Shown: positions 54,935 to 63,095 of the stretch, in pieces
Numbering within the stretch: position 1 is the stretch's first letter
How the letters are laid out: every line of letters starts with the position of its first letter
Translations under genes and position numbers: made by a program
Source: Pelagicoccus sp. SDUM812003
GTDB lineage: Bacteria; Verrucomicrobiota; Verrucomicrobiia; Opitutales; Opitutaceae
Assembly (NCBI RefSeq): GCF_031127815.1
Contig: NZ_JARXHY010000013.1
Coordinates: 1 to 64,000 of the forward strand
DNA: 64,000 nt
Direction of reading: 5' to 3'
The notes under the pieces: model-generated
Told to the model about the DNA's origin: nothing
The model's database searches: none
What the model saw: only the letters and a program-made list of their open reading frames with translations

Positions 54935-56206
54935 TTAGGCGGTGGCCTTTTCGGCAGTCGGCGTTCGTATGAAATCGATGATCTCCTGCCACATCCTGTC
55001 CACGCTGCCCTTTCGAGCGGTCTCCGCGATGCGGAGGCGTTGAATCAGGTTCTCGCGGGAATCCGATGTGAGCAGGTAGTCGATGCGGGCTCTCAGTTCC
55101 GTGGGAGAGATGTCGACGTCGACGAGGCATTCGGAGCAATCGTAGTCCTCGAAGAGCATGCGGTACTTATGGCTCCAGCTGGTGCCCAGCGAAGGCACGG
55201 CTTGAGAAAGGGCGTTGACCAGGCCGTGGAAACGGGAGCCGATCGTCACGAGCGCCGTGGAGATGATCGCTTTTATCTTGAAGGGATCCTCTTCGAGCAC
55301 GATTTCCGTGTCCGGATACTTGGCCTGCAGTTCCCTGGCCAGTACGATGTCCTGACCGGAGCTGTCATGGATGAGCAAATACGGTTTCGTATTTCGACTC
55401 TTGAGGTGGCTTAGGCTGCGCGAGAGAAACTCCCGGTACGTGTCCCCGGTTTGGGATTCGGTGTGGGTGACCATTTTGTAGTTGGGTATCACGCACGCTC
55501 TGCCCACCAAGTCCTCGCGCGTGCTGGTGGCATGCCTACGGGTGGTGAAGTCCGGCGACAAGCGCAGCTTGCTGGGCTCGACGAAGGGAAGGGCCGCTTC
55601 GAAGGAGAGGCGATCTCGGGCGAAAAGGAGGTCGGCGGTGTTGGCCAGTCTCGCGAAGGCTTGTTGACAATCATCGCTTTGGAAGGGACCGATCTGTTGC
55701 GGCAGGAGAACGACCGCCCCCCCTCGCTTTTTGATCTGTTCGTAGTAGACGGCGGAGCGCAGGATCCTCTCCGCCCCGAAGGCTTCGCCGTACGCGTATC
55801 CGGCCAGATCGAGCGCGATGTCGATATCCGATGGGAGCAGGGAGTCGGCGTCGCGCGCCTTTCGAGCCCACTGCAGCGAACCCACCGTCTTGGTGAGGAG
55901 ACCGGATCCGGATACGTCCGGCGCCTTGACGCTGGTGGAGCGCTTCTTTTGGCAGCCGTAGAAGGTGGCGAGTCCGTTGAGCATGTTGCGAACGACATAG
56001 GGCTGGTTCGCGTGCAGCCACACCACATTCCTCAGACCTAGGGCGCTCTTCTGCTCAGCGGTACCGTGCAGGTGGTTGATGGCGAGCTGGCAGTTCGGCA
56101 GGCGCTCCCTCAGTTCGAACACGGCGGTTCGGAGCATCAGCTCGGCCCCTTTGTTTCGAAACGCGGCTCCAGTGAGCTCGATGGTTCGGTATGCCTTTTT
56201 CTTCAT
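54935..56206 (-). CDS. Polysaccharide pyruvyltransferase family protein
   Basis: A 423-residue CsaB/WcaK-type enzyme expected to add ketal-linked pyruvate to a sugar of the exopolysaccharide. Recognisable parts are ELTGAAFRNKGAELMLRTAV near the N-terminus, LLPQQIGPFQSDDCQQAF, LLFARDRLSFEAA, and the conserved VTIGSRFHGLVNALSQAVPSLGTSWSHKY, with the histidine of the RFHG motif. Pyruvate ketals give the polymer negative charge. The neighbouring nitroreductase-like gene is a frequent partner in such loci. Confidence 0.88.
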   Translation of the reverse strand: MKKKAYRTIELTGAAFRNKGAELMLRTAVFELRERLPNCQLAINHLHGTAEQKSALGLRNVVWLHANQPYVVRNMLNGLATFYGCQKKRSTSVKAPDVSGSGLLTKTVGSLQWARKARDADSLLPSDIDIALDLAGYAYGEAFGAERILRSAVYYEQIKKRGGAVVLLPQQIGPFQSDDCQQAFARLANTADLLFARDRLSFEAALPFVEPSKLRLSPDFTTRRHATSTREDLVGRACVIPNYKMVTHTESQTGDTYREFLSRSLSHLKSRNTKPYLLIHDSSGQDIVLARELQAKYPDTEIVLEEDPFKIKAIISTALVTIGSRFHGLVNALSQAVPSLGTSWSHKYRMLFEDYDCSECLVDVDISPTELRARIDYLLTSDSRENLIQRLRIAETARKGSVDRMWQEIIDFIRTPTAEKATA

Positions 56207-56215
56207 CGCGTAGTC

Positions 56216-57313
56216 CTATGTTTGATACGTTCTAAGGTTCTCCAACGACTGCTTCTGCGATCGCGGGACGTGACCCGTGGGATCGGGGTAGCCGAAGGCG
56301 ATCAGCATGATCACCCTCTGGTGCGCCTTGAGGCCAAGCTCTTTCGCCATGGTTCGCTCCAGCGGCTCGATGTCCGGCCAGTTGATGCAGCACGAGCTCA
56401 GACCCTGCGACTCCAAGGCGAGCACGAACGACATCGCGGAAAGGGAGGCGTCGATATAGATGACGTGACGGTCGCGCTCGGAGAAGTAGGCGCTTTGATC
56501 TCCGATCAGCACCGCGAGCGCGGGCACGTTTTGCGAATAGCCCTTGGTGCCGTTCGGAATCGCGGCGATGCGGCTGGCCTCAGCGGGATTGTCGAAAATG
56601 CGGTAGTGGTAGGGCTGACGATTGCAGGCGCTGGGGGCCTGGGCGGCGACTTCCAGGGCTTGGTCGGTGAGCGATCGCGGCACGGTCTTGGGGCGGTACC
56701 ACCTGACGGAGCGGCGTCGAACGCTGAGAGCCCTCAGGGCATCGTAGTCTACGCTCGGCCCGGAACTCAGATCGCGTTGATAGGGCGTTCTCGGATCCTG
56801 GGATGCCGGTTCGCCGCTTCGCATGAAGCGATTGCGGGCGCCTCGAACTTCGTCCCGATTTCCCACTGCGTAGAAGTATTCGCCCAGCACGTCGCGGGAC
56901 CACTGGAGTTCGTCCTTGTACGTCTCCGCGTGGGGCCCGCTCTTGAGGGAAAGGTAGGCCTCAACCGTCTCGTCGATGTAGTCCACGGCGAAGACCTTTC
57001 TCCGGGGGCGCATGATGAGGCCTTTTTCGAGCCGATGCACGTTGCGGCGAAGGCCGTACACCGACGCGGACGCGGAAGCGAGGCTTTGCTGGTAGACCAG
57101 TTTCCCTGCCAAGGTGGTTTGCTGCTCGCGGGAGAAGGCGGACGAGCCGAGGGCGTAGTAGAGGGCGCTGAGGACCCGGGAGCGAGCGGCCAGTCGCAGG
57201 GGAGCGTTGCGCAGCGGCTTGATCACCTCCGAGTTCAAGCGCTTGAAGAACGCGTAGGTGGCGGAACCGCGACGGATGCCCGCGAGAGCGAAGATCGATT
57301 TCACATTTTCCAT
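56216..57313 (-). CDS. Nitroreductase-family protein with N-terminal extension
   Basis: A 365-residue protein. Residues about 196-345 are a flavin-binding nitroreductase domain (SVRRRSVRWYRPKTVPRSLTDQALEVAAQAPSACNRQPYHYRIF at its start). Residues 1-195 are basic and helical and do not resemble a known fold to me; they include NVHRLEKGLIMRPRRKVF. Its place in the exopolysaccharide operon, between pyruvyltransferase and flippase, suggests a redox step on a sugar or sugar precursor, but the substrate is unknown. The standard nitroreductase is about 200 residues, so the N-terminal half is extra. Confidence 0.85.
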   Translation of the reverse strand: MENVKSIFALAGIRRGSATYAFFKRLNSEVIKPLRNAPLRLAARSRVLSALYYALGSSAFSREQQTTLAGKLVYQQSLASASASVYGLRRNVHRLEKGLIMRPRRKVFAVDYIDETVEAYLSLKSGPHAETYKDELQWSRDVLGEYFYAVGNRDEVRGARNRFMRSGEPASQDPRTPYQRDLSSGPSVDYDALRALSVRRRSVRWYRPKTVPRSLTDQALEVAAQAPSACNRQPYHYRIFDNPAEASRIAAIPNGTKGYSQNVPALAVLIGDQSAYFSERDRHVIYIDASLSAMSFVLALESQGLSSCCINWPDIEPLERTMAKELGLKAHQRVIMLIAFGYPDPTGHVPRSQKQSLENLRTYQT

Positions 57314-57318
57314 GGTAT

Positions 57319-58689
57319 TCAGGAATTGGATGCAGGGCTAACCATTGCGGGCAGCTTCTTGAAGTCTTTGAAGGGGGTTAGCAGAGCTTTAGTCATCATA
57401 AGGCCGGTACGGCTGGTCCTCTTGTAGGAGAAGCAGGCGAGGTAGGACGAGATGGTGTAGGAAACGACGGTGGCGATAGCGGCTCCCGTGGCTCCATAGC
57501 GCGGAATAAGGACGAGGTTTAGACCGACATTCGCGATGGCCCCCAATCCGTGACGCACCAGGGAGAAGATGAGCAGGCGTTCGGAGATGAGCCATTTCGA
57601 AAGCACAGCGGCCATGAAGATGGAGGGACAGGCCCAGATGTGGATGCGCAGGATGTCCGCGGCGCGAGCGTAGGCGGGATCGAAAAGCGTGTTGATCAGA
57701 AGTCCCGAGGTGAGGGTCACCGCTAGGGCGATGCCAAGGGCCAGCAGGACCATGATCCGGTAGAGACGCTGCATCTTCTGCTGATAGATGGCGCTGTCCT
57801 GCTTCTTGTACCGGATGATGGTGGGGAACAGCGACGCAGCCAGGGCGGTGGGGATGAAGTACCAGACTTCGGAAAACTTGACCGCGACCGCGTAGATGCC
57901 GACCTCGGTGGTGTCGAGCATTTCGGCGATCATCACTTGGTCGATTCTCAAATAGATGATCGATCCGATGCCAGAGAGAATCAAGGGCCAGGATTGCTGC
58001 AGCAGCGACTTCGCGCGTTTCCAGCGGAAGCTCCAGCGCGAAATGCTCGATCCGCTGGATTGGTACAAATAGACCAGAGCGAGGGAGCGCGCGATGTATT
58101 CGAAAAGCGTTACAAGAACGAAAGCGATGAGCGGTCCCTTCAGAACGATCAGCAGGATCTTGAGAAGGGCGCTCACGATCTGCGAGTAGGCGGTCGCTCG
58201 AGTGGTCGTTTTCGCGTCGAGCTTGGATTGGAAAAAGAAACCGATCACGCCCAGCGAGTCGAAAAGCATGCTGATCGAGAGCAAGGAAATCAGCAGCTGG
58301 TTGGCCTGTGCGCTTCGTCCCCAGGTGAAAGCCAGTATGGCCGCTATGCCTAGCAGGGACCCACCGACTTTCAGGGCGAAAACGGTGCCCAGTATTTCGT
58401 CGGCTTTCTCCTTCTCTTCGATGAGGTCCCGCACCGCGATGCCGTTGATGCCCAGATAGGTGAAGGCTCCGAACAAGCCCACGAAAGCGATCACGTAGCT
58501 GAGCTCGCCGAAAAGCTCCGGACCGAGGTAGCGGGCCAGCCAGATGTTGACGAACAAGGCGAGCAGCAGAGTGATGCCGCGCTCGCCTACCAGCCAAGCG
58601 AAGTTGTTGAGCACCTTCTTGGCTCCGGGCGAGTTGAGGGCTCCTCTGAGGAAGCCGGGGATAGGTAGCTTGGTCGCGTAGCTGCGCAT
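57319..58689 (-). CDS. Polysaccharide flippase (Wzx-like)
   Basis: A 456-residue integral membrane protein with 12-14 predicted helices of the MATE/PST flippase group. The start LNNFAWLVGERGITLLLALFVNIWLARYLGPELFGELSYVIAFVGLF is typical, as is YLRIDQVMIAEMLDTTEVGIYAVAVKFSEVWYFIP in the middle. It moves lipid-linked repeat units across the inner membrane for polymerisation by the Wzy-like protein at 51419. Confidence 0.94.
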   Translation of the reverse strand: MRSYATKLPIPGFLRGALNSPGAKKVLNNFAWLVGERGITLLLALFVNIWLARYLGPELFGELSYVIAFVGLFGAFTYLGINGIAVRDLIEEKEKADEILGTVFALKVGGSLLGIAAILAFTWGRSAQANQLLISLLSISMLFDSLGVIGFFFQSKLDAKTTTRATAYSQIVSALLKILLIVLKGPLIAFVLVTLFEYIARSLALVYLYQSSGSSISRWSFRWKRAKSLLQQSWPLILSGIGSIIYLRIDQVMIAEMLDTTEVGIYAVAVKFSEVWYFIPTALAASLFPTIIRYKKQDSAIYQQKMQRLYRIMVLLALGIALAVTLTSGLLINTLFDPAYARAADILRIHIWACPSIFMAAVLSKWLISERLLIFSLVRHGLGAIANVGLNLVLIPRYGATGAAIATVVSYTISSYLACFSYKRTSRTGLMMTKALLTPFKDFKKLPAMVSPASNS

Positions 58690-58701
58690 GGAATGGAGAC
58701 G

Positions 58702-59988
58702 CTACAAGGAGAGTGGCGTCGGGCTTTTTTCGAGCTGGTTCGTTGATGCGTTGGGCTCTTGCTTGCGTGGGTGGATGGCCCGTTCGTACAAGGCTTCAAA
58801 GGAATCGATCTTGCTGTCCCATGTGTGGCGATCCCGGACCGCCTTTTTAGCTGCCTGGCTCTTTTGGGCGTGAAGGGCGGGATTGGTCGTCAGCTCTCGC
58901 ATGGCCATGGCCATCTTGTTGATGACGTAGCGCGAAGCGATCGGATCGATGATGTAGCCGCAGGACTGGTCGACCTGTGTCGCTGGACCTCCGGCGTCGA
59001 GGCAAACGACGGGTACGCCCGTCGCCATAGCTTCGATACAAACCCAGCCGCCCGAGTCGTGAAGACTGGGATGAAGCAGGGCGATACTGCCCGAGAGGCG
59101 CTTTAGGTAGTCGTTGCGGGCGACATGGCCGCGGAAGATTACGCGATCGGTGAGTCTGAGCCGTTTCACTAGGGTCCACAGATTCTGTCGCTCGGGGCCG
59201 TCGCCGAAAATCTCGAGAGTGGCGTCGAGATCGCGGCACTTCGCGAAGGCCTGTATGGAGAGATTTATGCCTTTCCAATGTATCAGGCGAGCGGATACTA
59301 TGAAGCGTGCGGGGCGATCGGGCGTTTTCTTGATTGAACTGCTAGCGGGCATGAGTCCCTCGTCCAGGGCGGATTCGCCGATTATGGATACGCGTTTCGC
59401 TCCTAAGGAGCGGGCTCTCTCGGCGGTGGATCGCGTGGTTGCCACTACGGCTGCGGCCGAGCGTATGGTCCGTTTCATGGCAGGATCGCGCTCGCTCAGG
59501 CCTTGGGCTAGGCTCCTCACGCGTTCGGTGATCCGGCCGCGCAGGGTTAGGGTCTTGATGAACCCTTTTGGGGTGGCGTCCGCCCCGCCGACCGGTCCGA
59601 AGATGAAGGGGATGCCCATGCTCGCCAAAGAGCTCGGAGTCCAGTAGCGAACCAGCGTGACATGCTGAATGACATCCGGCTTGAACGCCAGGATGGCATC
59701 CTGGGCCCATTGGGCGATCTTTCGCTGCCAATAGTAGTAGTAGAATTGGATGGTGAATGATTTGATCCCGTGGTCGTAGTAGGGCCGAGGCGAGCCATAG
59801 TAGGAGAACTCGAGATTCTCGATGTCGCCATGCTCGTCGAGATGCTGCTCGATCCCTTTCTGGTTGTATCGGTGGGTCAGCACGTGCACGTGATGTCGCT
59901 TGGCGAGACGGGTCGCCACTGCCCAGCCCACTCCAGGTTCCGAGCCCCGTCCGGGGCCGCAAGCGAAAGCTGATAGAAGAATTCTCAT
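58702..59988 (-). CDS. Glycosyltransferase, family 4
   Basis: A 428-residue GT-B enzyme. The start is RILLSAFACGPGRGSEPGVGWAVA, common in exopolysaccharide GT4 enzymes. The donor half shows FIVSARLIHWKGINLSIQAF, FGDGPERQNL and LHPSLHDSGGWVCIEAMATGVPVVCLDAGGP. The basic, low-complexity C-terminus (about 25 residues) is not part of the fold. Sugar specificity cannot be told. Confidence 0.92.
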   Translation of the reverse strand: MRILLSAFACGPGRGSEPGVGWAVATRLAKRHHVHVLTHRYNQKGIEQHLDEHGDIENLEFSYYGSPRPYYDHGIKSFTIQFYYYYWQRKIAQWAQDAILAFKPDVIQHVTLVRYWTPSSLASMGIPFIFGPVGGADATPKGFIKTLTLRGRITERVRSLAQGLSERDPAMKRTIRSAAAVVATTRSTAERARSLGAKRVSIIGESALDEGLMPASSSIKKTPDRPARFIVSARLIHWKGINLSIQAFAKCRDLDATLEIFGDGPERQNLWTLVKRLRLTDRVIFRGHVARNDYLKRLSGSIALLHPSLHDSGGWVCIEAMATGVPVVCLDAGGPATQVDQSCGYIIDPIASRYVINKMAMAMRELTTNPALHAQKSQAAKKAVRDRHTWDSKIDSFEALYERAIHPRKQEPNASTNQLEKSPTPLSL

Positions 59989-59996
59989 GGCGTATG

Positions 59997-61166
59997 CTAG
60001 TTTTCTGTCTCCAGGGCGAGTTGTCGGGAGGGGACCCGGTTAGAGCTCAGGTAGGATTTCAACACTTCGACAATGGGCGAGGAGCCGCCGAAATGGGCTA
60101 GGTACCGGTCACGATTTCGTTGCCCCCAAGCGGACCATTGCCCGTCGTTTTCCAAAGCGAATTGCAGGGCGTTTTCCAAGTTTGAAACCATGTCGCCATC
60201 GATTGAATACAGGACTCCTCCGTGCTCGCGACCCACCACGTCCGAGTTTCCCCTCCAATCGGATATGACGATCGGCAGCCTCCACATCATGGCTTCCACG
60301 GTGACCCGTCCATAGGATTCGTAGGGAGCGATGGAGGGAAAAACGAAGAGATTGGCCCGGCCGAAGGCTGCGCTTTTGGCTTCGTCCCTCACGAGGCCGA
60401 GCAAAGTGACGCGGTCTTGGATCCCGAGGCGTATCAGATCGCGTTGAATCGTCTCGATGCTCAGCGGGGGAAGCGGCTCTCCGGCGAGCTCGAGATGAGC
60501 CTGAGGGAATCGAGCAGCGATCTTCGCGAAGGCCTCAAGCAGGTAAGGCGTGCCTTTGTCCAGGCAAAGATGCCCCATGTAGAGCAGTCGCTGCTCTTCG
60601 GAGCTTCGGCTGAGGTGGTCTTCCGAGAACTGGTCCGGCAGCTGGTGGGGCAGGACTTCGATCTCCTCGATCCCGCAGCTTTGGGGATCGCGGCGGTTGT
60701 AGGGAGTCATTACGATGGCGGCGCTCGCTTGACGGTAGAGCGCTGCGGCGAGTTTGGAGAGCAGGTCTCCCTGCAGTTTTCGATTGGCGAAGCCGGCTGC
60801 GTGGAAGCGTAGAACCAGCTTGCGCGCCGCGATCAGGATGAAGGGCAGGAGAATGAGGTCCCGCAAGATTGGCACGCTTTGCGGACCGCCCACCGGATAG
60901 ACCAGCAGGTCGATCGGGCCTTTCACGCGCAGTTTGAAAAGACGGAAGACTACCCGGGCGGATTCCAGGAGCTTGTTCAGCCCGACCGCTCGGACTGCCT
61001 TGAACTCGGGAGTGAATCTGAACTCCAAGCGATCGGTTTCGACGGAGGCGTCGAGCGACAGGTCGTCTACCAGCTGTTTTATGGAAACGTTCTGGCCACC
61101 GAATGGAGGCGGTATTTGTCCTGCAACTACGATGCGCGGTTTTCTGCTGGATGTGGAAAGTGGCAT
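59997..61166 (-). CDS. Glycosyltransferase, family 4
   Basis: A 389-residue GT-B enzyme. The N-terminus has RIVVAGQIPPPFGGQNVSIKQLVDDL, typical of EPS transferases. The donor half shows RLLYMGHLCLDKGTPYLLEAFAKI and FVFPSIAPYESYGRVTVEAMMWRLPIVISDW. It starts three bases after the stop of the epimerase gene, within one operon. Confidence 0.92.
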   Translation of the reverse strand: MPLSTSSRKPRIVVAGQIPPPFGGQNVSIKQLVDDLSLDASVETDRLEFRFTPEFKAVRAVGLNKLLESARVVFRLFKLRVKGPIDLLVYPVGGPQSVPILRDLILLPFILIAARKLVLRFHAAGFANRKLQGDLLSKLAAALYRQASAAIVMTPYNRRDPQSCGIEEIEVLPHQLPDQFSEDHLSRSSEEQRLLYMGHLCLDKGTPYLLEAFAKIAARFPQAHLELAGEPLPPLSIETIQRDLIRLGIQDRVTLLGLVRDEAKSAAFGRANLFVFPSIAPYESYGRVTVEAMMWRLPIVISDWRGNSDVVGREHGGVLYSIDGDMVSNLENALQFALENDGQWSAWGQRNRDRYLAHFGGSSPIVEVLKSYLSSNRVPSRQLALETEN

Positions 61167-61169
61167 AGG

Positions 61170-62228
61170 CTAGGTGCGAGCAGGCTGTGGCGATGCAGCG
61201 CTGATCGCTTGGTCGCTCTCTCCGTGCCTGGCGCTGGAGGCGGTGCGTCTATCTGTCGATCGTATCCACTTCACCGAGGTCTCCACGCCTTCTTCGAGCG
61301 AGAACGGAGCAGGCCCCAGCGCCTCTATGGTTCGTTCGATTTCGCCAGGGACGAGGTAGTCGCTGGTCATGCTGCGATAGCGCGAGCTATTGATGTAGAA
61401 AGGCTTGCCCTGGATCATCGAGATCAGGTCTCCTGCGTGGCCAAGAGTTGCGAGGACAGGCCTCGGCACCCGAATCGCTCTGCGGCCATTGAGGGCTCGG
61501 CAAAACGCGTTCGCCCATTTGTAGATATCGTCCGCCGGGTCGCTGAGGTAGAAGGTTTCCCTATCCACCACGGACGCTTCGCTTTCCAGAATCACGCGAA
61601 GCCAGTGAACGAGATTTCCCACGTATCCATAGCATCGAGTGACAGCCTGACCGCCGGGATGGATGTACAGTCCTCTGGCTGCGATCCGCCAGAATTCGCT
61701 CAGGTACCTTTGGTGCCAGGGACCCCAGATATTGGTGGGTCGAATCAAGGTCCAGGCGCAGTCCAGCTTGGCTGCTCGGGTCAGCTTTTCTGTGATGACC
61801 TTGCTCTGGCCGTAGACGGTCCCGGGACTGTAGTCTTCCGGACCCTCGGGCGTGTATCCAGGTCCGCATACGAATTGGCTGGAGGTCACAATCAGGCGCT
61901 TGATCGACTCGCAGCTCTGGACGGCGGACAGCACGTTCTCCGTGCCCTCGGTGTTCGCCCGGTACCCTTTTTCGACGGTCGTCGACTCATCGCATTCAGC
62001 GCGAGCGGCCAGGTGGATGACGTAGTCGGGCTGAAGGCGCTGGAAGAGCTCCTTCAACTCCCGGATCTCGAGAATATCGCAAGGCTCCCAGTTCTCCAGC
62101 TGCTTGGAGTTGAGTGGAAGGCTCTTGTCGAGATTCGTCACCTTCCATCCGAGCTTGTCGAAAAAGGCCACGGCGTTGGTGCCGATGAATCCGGATCCGC
62201 CGGTTATCAGTAGTTTAGGTTTGGTCAT
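61170..62228 (-). CDS. NAD-dependent nucleotide-sugar epimerase/dehydratase
   Basis: A 352-residue extended short-chain dehydrogenase. The NAD motif is LLITGGSGFIGTNAVAFF at the N-terminus, and the catalytic YxxxK is in TVYGQSKVITEKL. Such enzymes modify nucleotide sugars by epimerisation or dehydration for polysaccharide synthesis. The exact reaction is not decided by the motifs. ATG at 62228 is preferred over the TTG two codons earlier. Confidence 0.9.
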   Translation of the reverse strand: MTKPKLLITGGSGFIGTNAVAFFDKLGWKVTNLDKSLPLNSKQLENWEPCDILEIRELKELFQRLQPDYVIHLAARAECDESTTVEKGYRANTEGTENVLSAVQSCESIKRLIVTSSQFVCGPGYTPEGPEDYSPGTVYGQSKVITEKLTRAAKLDCAWTLIRPTNIWGPWHQRYLSEFWRIAARGLYIHPGGQAVTRCYGYVGNLVHWLRVILESEASVVDRETFYLSDPADDIYKWANAFCRALNGRRAIRVPRPVLATLGHAGDLISMIQGKPFYINSSRYRSMTSDYLVPGEIERTIEALGPAPFSLEEGVETSVKWIRSTDRRTASSARHGESDQAISAASPQPART

Positions 62229-62285
62229 AGGCAAGAGCTGGTGGCGACGTGGCGTGAGTCGCCTGTGTTGGATTTGAGCGTTGGA

Positions 62286-63080
62286 TCAGTGAGAAAAACG
62301 GTGCCGAAGCACCTGTAGTGAAAAAAGGGCGACAAAGCGTGGATTGTGCCACAGGTAGCGAAACCAAAGACGCTTTGGCTCCGAGCAAAGACGGAAGAAC
62401 CACTCCAGCCCGTTGCGCTGCATCCAGGCGGGCGCCTGCTTCTTGTTTCCGGCGATGAAGTCGAATGCCGCTCCGACGCCGATCTGAACAAGAGGCAAAC
62501 GATCGCGATGCTCGCTCATCCACACGTCCTGCTTCGGGGTGCCAAGGCCGACGAACAGGAGTTGGCAGTCGGAATCGAGGATGCTGGATACGATTTCCTC
62601 GTCCTCTTCGGGTTGGAGCCCTCTAAACGGAGGGGAGTAAGCGTACGAGACCTTGAGCTTCGGAAAGCGTGTATTCAGCTTTTGAATCATCTGTTCTATG
62701 GTCGTTTCGCTGCCCCCGTAGAAACCGACGGAGATGCCTTCCTGCTCGCACGCCTGGCAAAGACGCAAGGTCAGTTCCGGACCGTAGACCCGCGTGGCGT
62801 GCTTGAAGCCGAGCATGTGCTGGGCCCAGACGACCGGCATGCCATCGGCAGTCACCAGGTCGGCTCCGTTGATGATGTTGCGGTAGTTTTCGTCGTCGTA
62901 GGCCTCCATGATCGGATGCACCGGCGACACGCACACATACTTGCCCACTCGATGCTGAGACCAGCGCGTGATCTGATCGACAGTGTGAGCGTAGTCGGAG
63001 ACGTTGACGTCGACCGAGATGATCCGGCACCTGCTGGGCGCGGCAGCCAGGACCTGATTTTGAGCGAGAGCGTATTGCAT
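62286..63080 (-). CDS. WecG/TagA/CpsF-family glycosyltransferase
   Basis: A 264-residue GT26-type enzyme. Conserved blocks are VSPVHPIMEAYDDENYRNIINGADLVTADGMPVVWAQHMLG, VGFYGGSETTIEQM and LLFVGLGTPKQDVWM. Members transfer N-acetylmannosamine, glucose or related sugars to the lipid-linked primer. It follows the priming transferase by 15 bases and probably performs the second step. It probably associates with the membrane through its C-terminus. Confidence 0.93.
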   Translation of the reverse strand: MQYALAQNQVLAAAPSRCRIISVDVNVSDYAHTVDQITRWSQHRVGKYVCVSPVHPIMEAYDDENYRNIINGADLVTADGMPVVWAQHMLGFKHATRVYGPELTLRLCQACEQEGISVGFYGGSETTIEQMIQKLNTRFPKLKVSYAYSPPFRGLQPEEDEEIVSSILDSDCQLLFVGLGTPKQDVWMSEHRDRLPLVQIGVGAAFDFIAGNKKQAPAWMQRNGLEWFFRLCSEPKRLWFRYLWHNPRFVALFSLQVLRHRFSH

Positions 63081-63095
63081 ATGGTTGGCTCCTCT

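Noticed and set aside
56066-57427. 453-codon open frame antisense to the nitroreductase gene
   Set aside because: It covers parts of three real genes on the other strand and shows no conserved motifs.
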